NCBI RefSeq assembly: GCF_003143855.1
Contig: NZ_QFRK01000024.1
Span: 53,283 to 117,282 of the forward strand
Origin: Streptomyces sp. NWU339
GTDB lineage: Bacteria > Actinomycetota > Actinomycetes > Streptomycetales > Streptomycetaceae
Length of the DNA stretch: 64,000 bases
Reading direction: 5' to 3'
In this document: positions 28,524 through 37,432 of the stretch, piece by piece
Layout: each line of letters starts with the position of its first letter
Numbering within the stretch: position 1 is the stretch's first letter
Notes under the pieces: model-generated
Seen by the model: the letters and a program-made list of their open reading frames with translations, nothing else
Databases searched by the model: none
Told to the model about the DNA's origin: nothing
Made by a program: the position numbers and the translations under genes

Positions 28524-28596
28524 GGCTGGGTCTGCTTTCGTGCGTGCGGAGCAGGTGGGTGCGGGCGGGCCCGCGGGCCCCTGGCTGGAGCCAGGC

Positions 28597-28615
28597 TTAG
28601 GTTAGCCTAACCTCA
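28597..28615. promoter_or_regulatory. Iron box upstream of desE
   Basis: TTAGGTTAGCCTAACCTCA is close to the perfect DmdR/IdeR iron box. It lies in front of desE on the minus strand and pairs with the desA box to link uptake and synthesis to iron. Confidence 0.93.
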
Positions 28616-28653
28616 GAGTTTGTCCAGGGGTGCGGGCCGCCCGCCCCACGCCG

Positions 28654-29817
28654 TCAGCCCGCCGTCAGCCCCAACTCCCGGGCGATCAGCATGCGCTGGA
28701 CCTCGCTGGTGCCCTCGCCGATCTCCAGGATCTTGGAGTCGCGCCACATGCGGGCCACCGGGTACTCGTTCATGAAGCCGTAGCCGCCGTGGATCTGGGT
28801 GGCGTCGCGGGCGTTGTCCACCGCGACCGTGGAGGAGTACAGCTTGGCCACCGCCGCCTCCTTCTTGAAGGGCTCACCGGCCACCAGACGGCTCGCCGCG
28901 TCCCGCCACGCCAGGCGGGCCGTGTGGGCCTTCATCTCCATGTCGGCGATCTTGAACTGGATGGCCTGGTTGGAGCCGATCGGACGGCCGAACGCGTGCC
29001 GCTCCTTGGCGTACTTCACCGACTCGTCCACACAGCCCTGCGCCAGCCCCGTGCCCAGCGCCGCGATGGCGATCCGGCCCTCGTCGAGGATGCGCAGGAA
29101 CTGGGCGTAGCCCCGGCCCGGTTCGCCCAGCAGGTTCGCCGCCGGGACGCGGACGTCGGCGAAGGACAGCTCCCGCGTGTCCGACGCGTTCCAGCCGACC
29201 TTCGAGTACGGGGCCGCCACCGTGAAGCCCGGTGTGCCCGAGGGGACGATGATCGCCGAGATCAGCGGCCCGCCGTCCGGCTTGCGGCCGGTGACCGCGG
29301 TGACCGTGACCAGGCCCGTGACGTCCGTGCCCGAGTTGGTGATGAAACACTTGGTGCCGTTGATCACCCACTCGTCCGTCGCCTCGTCCAGGCGGGCCGT
29401 CGTGCGGGTCGCGCCCGCGTCGCTGCCACCGTCCGGCTCCGTCAGACCGAACGCGCCCAGGATCTCGCCCGAGCACAGCCGGGGCAGCCACTCGCGCTTC
29501 TGCTCCTCGGTGCCGAAGAGGTGGATCGGCATCGCGCCCAGCGAGACACCGGCCTCGAGCGTGATCGCCACCGACGAGTCCACCCGGGCCAGTTCCTCCA
29601 GGGCCAGGCCCAGTGCCAGATAGTCGCCGCCCATCCCGCCGTACTCCTCCGGGAAGGGCAGGCCGAACAGGCCCATGCGGCCCATCTCCCGGACGATCTC
29701 GTACGGGAACTCGTGCCGCTCGTAGAAGTCGCCGATCTTCGGTGCGACGACGTCGTGCGCGAACTCCTCGACCGTGCGGCGGAGTTCTTCCAGTTCGGGG
29801 GAGAGCTTGTGGTCCAT
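28654..29817 (-). CDS. Acyl-CoA dehydrogenase (leucine/isovaleryl-CoA type)
   Basis: A 387-residue FAD-dependent acyl-CoA dehydrogenase. Signatures are FGLTEPDGGSDAG, RHAFGRPIGSNQAIQFKIADM and QIHGGYGFMNEYPVARMWRD; the catalytic glutamate falls in IGEGTSEVQRM. It is the last gene of a run encoding a biotin carboxylase, carboxyltransferase and HMG-CoA lyase, which points to isovaleryl-CoA in leucine breakdown. Six bases separate it from the lyase gene. Confidence 0.93.
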   Translation of the reverse strand: MDHKLSPELEELRRTVEEFAHDVVAPKIGDFYERHEFPYEIVREMGRMGLFGLPFPEEYGGMGGDYLALGLALEELARVDSSVAITLEAGVSLGAMPIHLFGTEEQKREWLPRLCSGEILGAFGLTEPDGGSDAGATRTTARLDEATDEWVINGTKCFITNSGTDVTGLVTVTAVTGRKPDGGPLISAIIVPSGTPGFTVAAPYSKVGWNASDTRELSFADVRVPAANLLGEPGRGYAQFLRILDEGRIAIAALGTGLAQGCVDESVKYAKERHAFGRPIGSNQAIQFKIADMEMKAHTARLAWRDAASRLVAGEPFKKEAAVAKLYSSTVAVDNARDATQIHGGYGFMNEYPVARMWRDSKILEIGEGTSEVQRMLIARELGLTAG

Positions 29818-29823
29818 GGTCGT

Positions 29824-30771
29824 TCACTGCTCCTGGTGGGAGAGGGCTCGGACGGTGCGGGACGGGCTCTGTCGGCCCAGGTGGGCGGCCATCCAGACGC
29901 TTGTGGCGACGAGACGGCCGAGATCGACCCCGGTCTCGATCCCGAGACCCCGCAGCATCCATACGAGGTCTTCGGTGGCGAGGTTGCCGGTGGCGGACTT
30001 CGCGTACGGGCAGCCGCCCAGCCCGCCGGCGGAGGCGTCGACCGTGGTGACGCCCTGCTGGAGCGCGGCCAGCGTGTTGGACAGGGCCTGGCCGTAGGTG
30101 TCGTGGAAGTGGACGCCCAGGGCGGACACGGGTACGGCCGCTCCGGTGAGTGCGGTGAGCAGGGCCGTCACATGGCCCGGTGTCGCCACCCCGATGGTGT
30201 CGCCCAGGCTCAGTTCGTCGCAGCCCATGTCGAGCAGGGCCCGGCAGACCCGCACCACCTGCGGGATCGGGACCGCGCCCTCCCAGGGGTCGCCGAAGCA
30301 CATCGACAGATAGCCGCGGACGTGGACGCCCTCTGCCTTGGCCCGGCTCACCACCGGCTCGAACATCGTCAGCGCCTCGTCCACCGTGCGGTTGAGGTTG
30401 GCCTCGGCGAAGGACTCCGTGGCACTGGCGAACACCGCCACCCGGCGGGCGCCCAGCGCCAGCGCGCGGTCCAGGCCCCGCTCGTTCGGTACCAGGACCG
30501 GCAGCGACACCGGCAGGTCGGCGACCGCCGGGAACAGCTCCTCGGCGTCCGCCAACTGGGGCACCCACTTGGGGTGGACGAAGCTCGTCGCCTCGATCGT
30601 GGTCAGGCCCGTGCCGGCCAGGCGGCGGATGAACTCCGCCTTCACCACCGCCGGGACGGTCGCCTTCTCGTTCTGCAGTCCGTCGCGCGCGCCGACCTCG
30701 TGGATCCGCACGCGGGCGGGCAGTCCCTCGGCCGGTACGGCCATGGGCAGGCCCAGTTCCGGGGCGTTCAT
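29824..30771 (-). CDS. Hydroxymethylglutaryl-CoA lyase
   Basis: A 315-residue TIM-barrel lyase that cleaves HMG-CoA to acetyl-CoA and acetoacetate, the last step of leucine degradation. It starts with VRIHEVGARDGLQNEK, where Arg and Asp bind the substrate and metal. LGVHFHDTYGQALSNTLAAL supplies metal-binding histidines, and GGLGGCPYA contains the catalytic cysteine. The ATG overlaps the stop of the biotin carboxylase (ATGA). Confidence 0.95.
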   Translation of the reverse strand: MNAPELGLPMAVPAEGLPARVRIHEVGARDGLQNEKATVPAVVKAEFIRRLAGTGLTTIEATSFVHPKWVPQLADAEELFPAVADLPVSLPVLVPNERGLDRALALGARRVAVFASATESFAEANLNRTVDEALTMFEPVVSRAKAEGVHVRGYLSMCFGDPWEGAVPIPQVVRVCRALLDMGCDELSLGDTIGVATPGHVTALLTALTGAAVPVSALGVHFHDTYGQALSNTLAALQQGVTTVDASAGGLGGCPYAKSATGNLATEDLVWMLRGLGIETGVDLGRLVATSVWMAAHLGRQSPSRTVRALSHQEQ

Positions 30772-32861
30772 GCCGTCTCCTCCTCCGCGGGTGCCTCCAC
30801 GGGTGACTCCGCGGATGTCTCCACGGGCGCGATGACCGCCAGCACCTGGTCCATCGCGACCGTCGTGCCCGGGGCCACGTCCAGCTCGGTGACCGTGCCG
30901 GCGTGCGGGGCGGAGACGACGTGCTCCATCTTCATCGCCTCCACCACCAGCAGGCTCTGGCCCGCGCTCACCTCGTCGCCGACGGCGACCTTCACCACCG
31001 TCACCGTGCCGGGCATCGGCGCGGTCAGCGAGTCGGCGCCGGAACGCGCCGCGCGGTTCAGCGACGCGGCCACCGGGTCGTGGTCGCGCACGTGCCAGGC
31101 GTCGCCGTCCCGGCCGAGCCAGGTGCCGTCCGGCAGGGCGGCGAAGGTGTGGGCGACGCCGTCGAGCAGGAACGTGAACCGGTGCTCGCCCCCCGGCCGC
31201 GGGGGCACGCCCCCGGACGCCCGCAGAGGAGTGTCCGTCCCCGGCAGCAGCAGTTCCGTGCCTCCGTCCGGGGTGCTGCGCACGCGCACGGTCACCGGGT
31301 CGTGGCCCGGCACGCGCAGGTGATGCGCCGTCCACGCCCGCTCACCGCCCATGCGCCAGCCGTCGGCGGCGGCGAACGGATCGGCCCAGCCGGAGCCGTC
31401 GGCGGGCGCGAGGGAAGCCTGGCGCAGCAGCGCCGCCGCCGCGTACGCCTCCGCGGGGACCTCGTCCGGTACGAGACCTGCCACCTCACGCTCGACCAGT
31501 CCCGTGTCCAACTCGCCCGACACCACCGCCGGGTGCGCGAGCAGCCGCCGCAGGAAACCGGCGTTGGTCTGCACGCCCAGCGTGACCGTCGCCGCCAGCG
31601 CCGCCCGGAGCCTGCGCAGCGCGGTCGCGCGGTCGGGGCCGTACGCGATCACCTTGGACAGCATCGGGTCGTAGAGGCTGCCGACCTCCGTGCCCTCGGT
31701 GAGGCCGGAGTCCGTGCGGACGCCCTCGCCCTGCGGTTCGCGCAGTTTCAGGACCGTGCCGCCGGAGGGGAGGAAGCCCCGCGCGGGGTCTTCGGCGCAG
31801 ACGCGGGCCTCCACCGCGTGGCCGGTGAGCCGGACGTCGTCCTGCCCGAACGCCAGCGGCTCGCCCGCCGCCACCCGCAGCTGCCACTCCACCAGGTCCA
31901 GGCCGCCCGCGGCGCCGGCCGCACCGATGGATACAGCCAGCTCGGTGACCGGGTGCTCCACCTGGAGGCGGGTGTTCATCTCCATGAAGCAGTACGCGGC
32001 CGGGTCGTCGCCCGGGACGATGAACTCCACCGTGCCCGCACCCCGGTAGCCGCAGGAGCGGGCCGCCTGCACGGCCGCCTCGCCCATCGCGGCCCGGGTC
32101 GCCTCGTCGAGGAGCACACTGGGCGCCTCCTCGATGATCTTCTGGTGGCGGCGCTGGAGGGAGCACTCGCGCTCGCCGAGGTGGACGACGCCCCCGTGGC
32201 CGTCGGCCAGGACCTGGATCTCGATGTGCCGGGGGCGGTCGATCCACCGCTCGACCAGCAGCGTGTCGTCGCCGAAGGAGGCGCGGGCCTCGCGCCGCGC
32301 GGCGGCGATCTCGTCGGCCAGCGTCGAAGCGTCCCGCACCAGGCGCATGCCCTTGCCGCCGCCGCCCGCCGACGGCTTCAGCAGCACCGGCATGCCGATC
32401 CCGCGGGCCGCGTTGGCGAGCTGTTCGTCGGTGAGGCCGCTGCCGCTGGAGCCGGGCACGACCGGCACGCCCGCCGCCCTCACCGTCTCCTTCGCGCGGA
32501 TCTTGTCGCCCATCAGGGCGATCGCGTCGGCGCCCGGCCCGATGAAGACCAGCCCCGCCTCGGCGCAGGCGCGCGCGAAACCGGCGTTCTCGGCGAGGAA
32601 CCCGTATCCGGGGTGGACGGCCTGCGCGCCGGTGCGGGCGGCGGCCGCCAGCAGCCGCTCCACCGACAGATAGCTCTCCGCGGCCGGCGCCGGACCGATC
32701 CGTACCGCCGTGTCGGCCTCCCGGACGTGCCGGGCGTCGGCGTCCGCGTCGGAGTACACGGCCACCGAGCGCACGCCCATCGACCGCAGGGTGCGGATGA
32801 CCCGGACGGCGATCTCGCCCCGGTTGGCCACCAGTACCGTCTCGAACATCTGATCTGCCAT
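30768..32861 (-). CDS. Biotin carboxylase/BCCP subunit of an acyl-CoA (methylcrotonyl-CoA type) carboxylase
   Basis: A 697-residue alpha subunit. Residues about 5-450 are an ATP-grasp biotin carboxylase (VLVANRGEIAVRVIRTL, GGGGKGMRLV, FMEMNTRLQVEHPVTE). A middle linker follows, and the C-terminal biotinyl domain has the lysine in VVEAMKMEHVV. It ends in a Glu/Ala/Pro-rich tail. Together with the downstream-encoded lyase and the upstream carboxyltransferase it suits 3-methylcrotonyl-CoA carboxylation. A start at the ATG five codons later (MFETV) is possible. Confidence 0.93.
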   Translation of the reverse strand: MADQMFETVLVANRGEIAVRVIRTLRSMGVRSVAVYSDADADARHVREADTAVRIGPAPAAESYLSVERLLAAAARTGAQAVHPGYGFLAENAGFARACAEAGLVFIGPGADAIALMGDKIRAKETVRAAGVPVVPGSSGSGLTDEQLANAARGIGMPVLLKPSAGGGGKGMRLVRDASTLADEIAAARREARASFGDDTLLVERWIDRPRHIEIQVLADGHGGVVHLGERECSLQRRHQKIIEEAPSVLLDEATRAAMGEAAVQAARSCGYRGAGTVEFIVPGDDPAAYCFMEMNTRLQVEHPVTELAVSIGAAGAAGGLDLVEWQLRVAAGEPLAFGQDDVRLTGHAVEARVCAEDPARGFLPSGGTVLKLREPQGEGVRTDSGLTEGTEVGSLYDPMLSKVIAYGPDRATALRRLRAALAATVTLGVQTNAGFLRRLLAHPAVVSGELDTGLVEREVAGLVPDEVPAEAYAAAALLRQASLAPADGSGWADPFAAADGWRMGGERAWTAHHLRVPGHDPVTVRVRSTPDGGTELLLPGTDTPLRASGGVPPRPGGEHRFTFLLDGVAHTFAALPDGTWLGRDGDAWHVRDHDPVAASLNRAARSGADSLTAPMPGTVTVVKVAVGDEVSAGQSLLVVEAMKMEHVVSAPHAGTVTELDVAPGTTVAMDQVLAVIAPVETSAESPVEAPAEEETA

Positions 32862-32875
32862 CGTCAGGGGTCCCC

Positions 32876-34492
32876 TCACATCCGGAAGACGCCGAACTGG
32901 GGCTCGCCCAGTGGCGCGTTGGCGCACGCGGTCAGGGCCAGGCCCAGGACCTGCCGGGTCTCCAGCGGGTCGATCACCCCGTCGTCCCAGAGGCGGGCCG
33001 TCGCGTAGTAGGCGTTCCCCTGGTGCTCGTACTGCGCGCGGATCGGGGCCTTGAAGGCGTCCTCGTCCTCGGCCGGCCAGCTCTCCCCGCGCGCCTCCAG
33101 CTGGTCCCGCTTGACGGTCGCGAGGACGGAGGCGGCCTGCTCGCCGCCCATGACCGAGATCTTGGCGTTCGGCCACATCCACAGGAAGCGGGGGGAGTAC
33201 GCCCGCCCGCACATCGAGTAGTTGCCCGCGCCGTACGACCCGCCGACCACCACCGTCAGCTTCGGCACGCGGGTGCACGCCACCGCCGTCACCATCTTGG
33301 CGCCGTGCTTGGCGATGCCGCCCGCCTCGTAGTCCTTGCCGACCATGAAGCCGGAGATGTTCTGCAGGAAGACCAGCGGGATGCCGCGCTGGTCGCACAG
33401 CTCGATGAAGTGGGCGCCCTTCTGGGCGGACTCGGAGAACAGGATGCCGTTGTTGGCGACGATCCCGACCGGGTGGCCGTGGATCCGGGCGAAGCCGGTG
33501 ACCAGGGTCTGCCCGAACTCCGACTTGAACTCGGCGAACCGGGAGCCGTCCACGACCCGCGCGATGATCTCGCGCACGTCGTAGGGCGTGCGGGAGTCCA
33601 CCGGCACCGCGCCGTACAGCCCGGCGGGGTCCACCTTGGGCTCGACGGCCTGCTCCACCCGCCAGGGGAACCCGCCCCGCGCGGGGAGCGTGGAGACGAT
33701 GGTGCGGACGATCCTGAGCGCGTGCGCGTCGTCCTCGGCGAGGTGGTCGGTGACGCCCGACACCCGTGAGTGGACCTCGCCGCCGCCCAGCTCCTCCGCC
33801 GTGACCACTTCGCCGGTGGCCGCCTTCACCAGGGGCGGGCCGCCGAGGAAGATCGTGCCCTGGTTGCGGACGATCACCGCCTCGTCGCTCATCGCCGGGA
33901 CGTACGCCCCGCCCGCCGTGCAGGAACCGAGCACGGCCGCGATCTGCGGGATGCCGGCGCCGGACATCCGGGCCTGGTTGTAGAAGATCCGCCCGAAGTG
34001 GTCCCGGTCCGGGAACACCTCGTCCTGCATCGGCAGGAACGCCCCTCCGGAGTCCACCAGGTAGACACAGGGCAGGCGGTTGTCCAGGGCCACCTCCTGC
34101 GCGCGCAGGTGCTTCTTCACCGTCATCGGGTAGTACGTGCCGCCCTTGACGGTCGCGTCGTTGGCGACGACCACGCACTCGCGCCCGCCGACCCGCCCGA
34201 TCCCGGCGATCACACCGGCCGCCGGGGCCTGCCCCCCGTACATCCCGTCGGCCGCCAGCGGGGCCAGCTCCAGGAAGGGCGAACCGGGGTCGAGGAGCGT
34301 GTCCACGCGCTCGCGCGGGAGCAGCTTCCCGCGTGCCGTGTGCCTGGCCCGCGCCCGCTCGCCGCCGCCGAGCGCGGCCGCGGCCAGCTTGGCGCGCAGC
34401 TCCTCGACGAGGGCGCGGTGCGCCTCCTCGTTGGCCCGAAAGAACTCCGACGCGGGATCGGCCGCGCTGTGAAGCTCCGGTGCCTCGTGCAT
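32876..34492 (-). CDS. Acyl-CoA carboxyltransferase beta subunit (methylcrotonyl-CoA type)
   Basis: A 538-residue carboxyltransferase with the crotonase-like N and C domains. Signatures are VVANDATVKGGTYYPMTVKK, GGAYVPAMSDEAVIVRNQG and NNGILFSESAQKGAHFIELC; these match methylcrotonyl-CoA carboxylase beta more closely than the acetyl/propionyl type. It is the first gene of the operon, and its promoter overlaps two palindromes likely bound by the divergent TetR protein. Confidence 0.93.
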   Translation of the reverse strand: MHEAPELHSAADPASEFFRANEEAHRALVEELRAKLAAAALGGGERARARHTARGKLLPRERVDTLLDPGSPFLELAPLAADGMYGGQAPAAGVIAGIGRVGGRECVVVANDATVKGGTYYPMTVKKHLRAQEVALDNRLPCVYLVDSGGAFLPMQDEVFPDRDHFGRIFYNQARMSGAGIPQIAAVLGSCTAGGAYVPAMSDEAVIVRNQGTIFLGGPPLVKAATGEVVTAEELGGGEVHSRVSGVTDHLAEDDAHALRIVRTIVSTLPARGGFPWRVEQAVEPKVDPAGLYGAVPVDSRTPYDVREIIARVVDGSRFAEFKSEFGQTLVTGFARIHGHPVGIVANNGILFSESAQKGAHFIELCDQRGIPLVFLQNISGFMVGKDYEAGGIAKHGAKMVTAVACTRVPKLTVVVGGSYGAGNYSMCGRAYSPRFLWMWPNAKISVMGGEQAASVLATVKRDQLEARGESWPAEDEDAFKAPIRAQYEHQGNAYYATARLWDDGVIDPLETRQVLGLALTACANAPLGEPQFGVFRM

Positions 34493-34510
34493 CCTGCGGT
34501 CCCCTCACTG

Positions 34511-34526
34511 GTTAATGAGCGTTAAC
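34511..34526. promoter_or_regulatory. Palindromic operator 1 at the acyl-CoA carboxylase promoter
   Basis: GTTAATGAGCGTTAAC is a 16-base inverted repeat 18 bases upstream of the carboxyltransferase start. It shares the GTTAA..CG..TTAAC pattern with the second site and is probably bound by the divergent TetR protein. Confidence 0.75.
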
Positions 34527-34538
34527 GCGTTCCCCTCA

Positions 34539-34556
34539 GGTTAACGACCGCTAACC
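34539..34556. promoter_or_regulatory. Palindromic operator 2 at the TetR promoter
   Basis: GGTTAACGACCGCTAACC reads GGTTAnCGnnCGnTAACC, an 18-base inverted repeat 22 bases before the TetR start. The two sites occupy the whole divergent promoter region. Confidence 0.8.
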
Positions 34557-34578
34557 CCCGCTGTCTAGAATCGTCTCC

Positions 34579-35184
34579 ATGGCCACCAGAACCGACGCCC
34601 CGACCCGCCGCGAGCAGATCCTCAAGGAGGCCGCGCGGCTCTTCGCCGAGCGCGGGTTCCACGGCGTCGGGGTCGACGAGATAGGCGCCGCGGTCGGCAT
34701 CAGCGGACCCGGCCTGTACCGGCACTTCCCGGGCAAGGACGCGATGCTCGCGGAACTGCTGGTGGGGATCAGCGGCCAGCTGCTGACCGGCGCGAAACAG
34801 CGGCTCCAGGAAGTCGGCGGGGGCGGCGGGGCGGCTCCCGAGGCGGTCCTGGACTCGCTGATCGAGGGCCACATCGACTTCGCGCTCGACGACCGCCCCC
34901 TCATCACCCTGCACGACCGTGAACTGGACCGCCTGCGGGACGCCGACCGCAAGCTGGTGCGGCAGCTGCAGCGGCAGTACGTCGAGCTGTGGGTCGGGGT
35001 GGTGCGCGAGCTCTACCCGGACCTGGCCGAACCGGCCGCCCGCTCGGCCGTGCACTCGGTGTTCGGCCTGCTCAACTCCACCCCGCACCTCGGCCGCCCC
35101 GGCGCCCTGCCCGGCCGCGCCACGACGGCCGTCCTGCTGCACCGGATGGCGCGCGGCGCCTTCGCGGCGGCGGGCTCGCCATGA
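34579..35184 (+). CDS. TetR-family regulator of the acyl-CoA operon
   Basis: A 201-residue TetR repressor. The helix-turn-helix spans about residues 10-55 (QILKEAARLFAERGFHGVGV and IGISGPGLYRHFPGKDAML-like segment). The C-terminal domain has the alpha-helical pattern of actinobacterial acyl-CoA-responsive regulators. It is divergent from the carboxyltransferase gene with two palindromes between them, which makes local repression of leucine/acyl-CoA catabolism and autoregulation likely. Confidence 0.88.
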   Translation: MATRTDAPTRREQILKEAARLFAERGFHGVGVDEIGAAVGISGPGLYRHFPGKDAMLAELLVGISGQLLTGAKQRLQEVGGGGGAAPEAVLDSLIEGHIDFALDDRPLITLHDRELDRLRDADRKLVRQLQRQYVELWVGVVRELYPDLAEPAARSAVHSVFGLLNSTPHLGRPGALPGRATTAVLLHRMARGAFAAAGSP

Positions 35185-35259
35185 GCCCGGTCGAGTGACG
35201 AGCGTTACGGGACTCCCGCTCTGGACGGCTGTGGCTACTCGCCGGTACCTTTACTGTCT

Positions 35260-35275
35260 GAGCAAGCGCTTAGCC
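35260..35275. promoter_or_regulatory. Palindrome around AAGCGCTT upstream of an acyl-CoA dehydrogenase gene
   Basis: GAGCAAGCGCTTAGCC is an imperfect inverted repeat centred on AAGCGCTT, about 90 bases before the dehydrogenase start. TetR regulators of lipid catabolism in actinobacteria use similar CAAG-CTTG half-sites. Which protein binds is unknown. Confidence 0.5.
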
Positions 35276-35361
35276 ACATGGGGCCGCAACCACCCATTGA
35301 GGAACCCCCACGGCGAGCAACCCCATACGCGAGAGCGGCGCCGGCTTAGGCGCAAGAAGGG

Positions 35362-36528
35362 ATGGCGGCGGTGCGCCGTACGGTGTTCAACGAGGACCAC
35401 GAGGCTTTCCGGGAGACCATCCGCGACTTCATCGAGGCCGAGGTCGTCCCGGTCTACGACGAGTGGTTCGCGGCGGGCCAGGCGCCCCGCGACTTCTACT
35501 ACAAGCTCGGTGAGCTGGGCATCTTCGGCATCAACGTCCCCGAGGAGTTCGGCGGCGCGGGCCTGGACAGCCACAAGTTCGAGGCCGTCCTCTACGAGGA
35601 GACCGCCCGCGCGGGCGTCCAGTTCGGCGGCTCCGGCGTGCACGTGCTGCTCGCCCTGCCCTACATCAAGATGCTCGCCACCGACGAGCAGAAGAAGCGC
35701 TACCTGCCCAAGTTCGCCACCGGCGAGGAGATGTGGGCCATCGCGATGACCGAGCCGGGCACCGGCTCCGACCTCGCGGGCATGAAGACCACCGCCAAGC
35801 TGAGCGAGGGCGGCACCCACTACGTCCTCAACGGCGCCAAGACCTTCATCACCGGCGGCGTCCACGCCGACAAGGTCATCGTCTGCGCCCGGACCGCCGC
35901 CCCGACCGCCGAGGACCGCCGCTTCGGCATCTCCCTCTTCGCCGTCGACACCAAGTCCGAGGGCTACTCCGTCGGCCGCAAGCTGGACAAGCTCGGCCTG
36001 CGGACCTCCGACACCGCCGAGCTGGCGTTCGTCGACGTCAAGGTCCCCGTCGAGGACCTGCTCGGCGAGGAGAACAAGGGCTTCTCCTACCTCGGCCACA
36101 ACCTGGCCTCCGAGCGCTGGGGCATCGCCTTCGGCGCCTACGCGCAGGCCAAGGCGGCCGTCCGGTTCGCCAAGCAGTACGTGCAGGAGCGCACCGTCTT
36201 CGGCAAGCCGGTCGCCCACTTCCAGAACACCAAGTTCGAACTGGCCGCCTGCCAGGCCGAGGTGGACGCCGCCGAGGCGGTCGCCGACCGTGCCACGGAG
36301 GCCCTGGACGCCGGCGAGCTGACCCCCGCCGAGGCCGCCTCCGCCAAGCTGTTCTGCACCGAGGTCGCGCACCGCGTCATCGACCGCTGCCTCCAGCTGC
36401 ACGGCGGCTACGGCTACATGAACGAGTACCCGATAGCCCGCCTCTACGCGGACAACCGCGTCAACCGCATCTACGGCGGCACCAGCGAGATCATGAAGTC
36501 GATCATCGCCAAGGACATGGGCCTGTAA
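35362..36528 (+). CDS. Acyl-CoA dehydrogenase
   Basis: A 388-residue flavoenzyme of the acyl-CoA dehydrogenase family. Conserved segments are AMTEPGTGSDLAGMKT, RTVFGKPVAHFQNTKFELA, LHGGYGYMNEYPIARLYAD and IYGGTSEIMKSIIA; the last holds the usual catalytic glutamate. It differs from the leucine-operon paralogue and resembles long-chain/citronellyl-type enzymes. The ATG at 35362 sits only three bases from an AGAAGG sequence, so a GTG three codons later is an alternative start. A thioesterase gene follows after 34 bases. Confidence 0.93.
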   Translation: MAAVRRTVFNEDHEAFRETIRDFIEAEVVPVYDEWFAAGQAPRDFYYKLGELGIFGINVPEEFGGAGLDSHKFEAVLYEETARAGVQFGGSGVHVLLALPYIKMLATDEQKKRYLPKFATGEEMWAIAMTEPGTGSDLAGMKTTAKLSEGGTHYVLNGAKTFITGGVHADKVIVCARTAAPTAEDRRFGISLFAVDTKSEGYSVGRKLDKLGLRTSDTAELAFVDVKVPVEDLLGEENKGFSYLGHNLASERWGIAFGAYAQAKAAVRFAKQYVQERTVFGKPVAHFQNTKFELAACQAEVDAAEAVADRATEALDAGELTPAEAASAKLFCTEVAHRVIDRCLQLHGGYGYMNEYPIARLYADNRVNRIYGGTSEIMKSIIAKDMGL

Positions 36529-36562
36529 GACGCGCGAGATCCCGACGTATACAACTGACCCC

Positions 36563-37432
36563 ATGAGTCAGGCACTACAGGAACTCCTCGATCTGCTCGA
36601 CCTCGAGCAGATCGAGGAGAACATCTTCCGCGGCCGGTCCCGCTCCGTCGTCGTCCCCCGCGTCTTCGGCGGGCAGGTCGCCGCGCAGGCCGTGGTCGCC
36701 GCGGGGCGGACCGTCCCCGCGGACCGGCCCGCGCACTCCCTGCACGCGTACTTCCTGCGCCCCGGCGACCCCGGTGCGCCCATCGTCTACACCGTCGACC
36801 GGATCCGCGACGGCCGCTCCTTCACCACCCGCCGGGTGGTCGCGGTCCAGCACGGCAAGCCGATCTTCCACCTCTCCGCGTCCTTCCAGACGTACGAGGA
36901 GGGCCTGGACCACCAGGAGCCGATGCCGCCCGCCCCGGACCCGGCCACCCTGCCCACCTCCGAGGAACGGCTCCGCGACTACGGCCACCTCGACCCCCAC
37001 GTCGTCGAGCGCTTCCTGGAGGCCGGCGCCGCGGTCGACCTGCGCTACGTCGACGAGCCGCCCTACGGCCGCTTCGGCGAGCCCCGCGAACCCCACTCCC
37101 AGGTGTGGTTCCGCACCAACGGCAAACTGACCGACGACCCCCTGCTGCACGTCGTCCTCGCCACGTACGTCTCCGACATGACGCTCCTGGACTCGGTGCT
37201 GCTCGCCCACGGCCGGGGCGGCTGGGCGGTGGGTGACGTGGTCGGGGCCTCCCTCGACCACGCCATGTGGTTCCACCGCCCGTTCCGCGCCGACGAGTGG
37301 CTGCTGTACGACCAGCACTCCCCGTCGGCGCACGGCGGCCGGGGCCTCGGCCAGGCCCGTATGTACACCCGGGACGGCCGCCTCGCGGTCTCGGTCATCC
37401 AGGAGGGCATGGTCCGCGTTCCCCGTGATTAG
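36563..37432 (+). CDS. tesB: Acyl-CoA thioesterase II (TesB family)
   Basis: A 289-residue double-hotdog thioesterase that hydrolyses acyl-CoAs. The N-terminal hotdog contains RVFGGQVAAQAVVAAGRTVP and HSLHAYFLRPGDP. The C-terminal hotdog contains the catalytic-aspartate region ASLDHAMWFHRPFRADEWLLY and GRGLGQARMYTRDG. It likely belongs to the same transcript as the preceding dehydrogenase. Its last bases overlap the end of the convergent phosphatase gene by four bases. Confidence 0.93.
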   Translation: MSQALQELLDLLDLEQIEENIFRGRSRSVVVPRVFGGQVAAQAVVAAGRTVPADRPAHSLHAYFLRPGDPGAPIVYTVDRIRDGRSFTTRRVVAVQHGKPIFHLSASFQTYEEGLDHQEPMPPAPDPATLPTSEERLRDYGHLDPHVVERFLEAGAAVDLRYVDEPPYGRFGEPREPHSQVWFRTNGKLTDDPLLHVVLATYVSDMTLLDSVLLAHGRGGWAVGDVVGASLDHAMWFHRPFRADEWLLYDQHSPSAHGGRGLGQARMYTRDGRLAVSVIQEGMVRVPRD

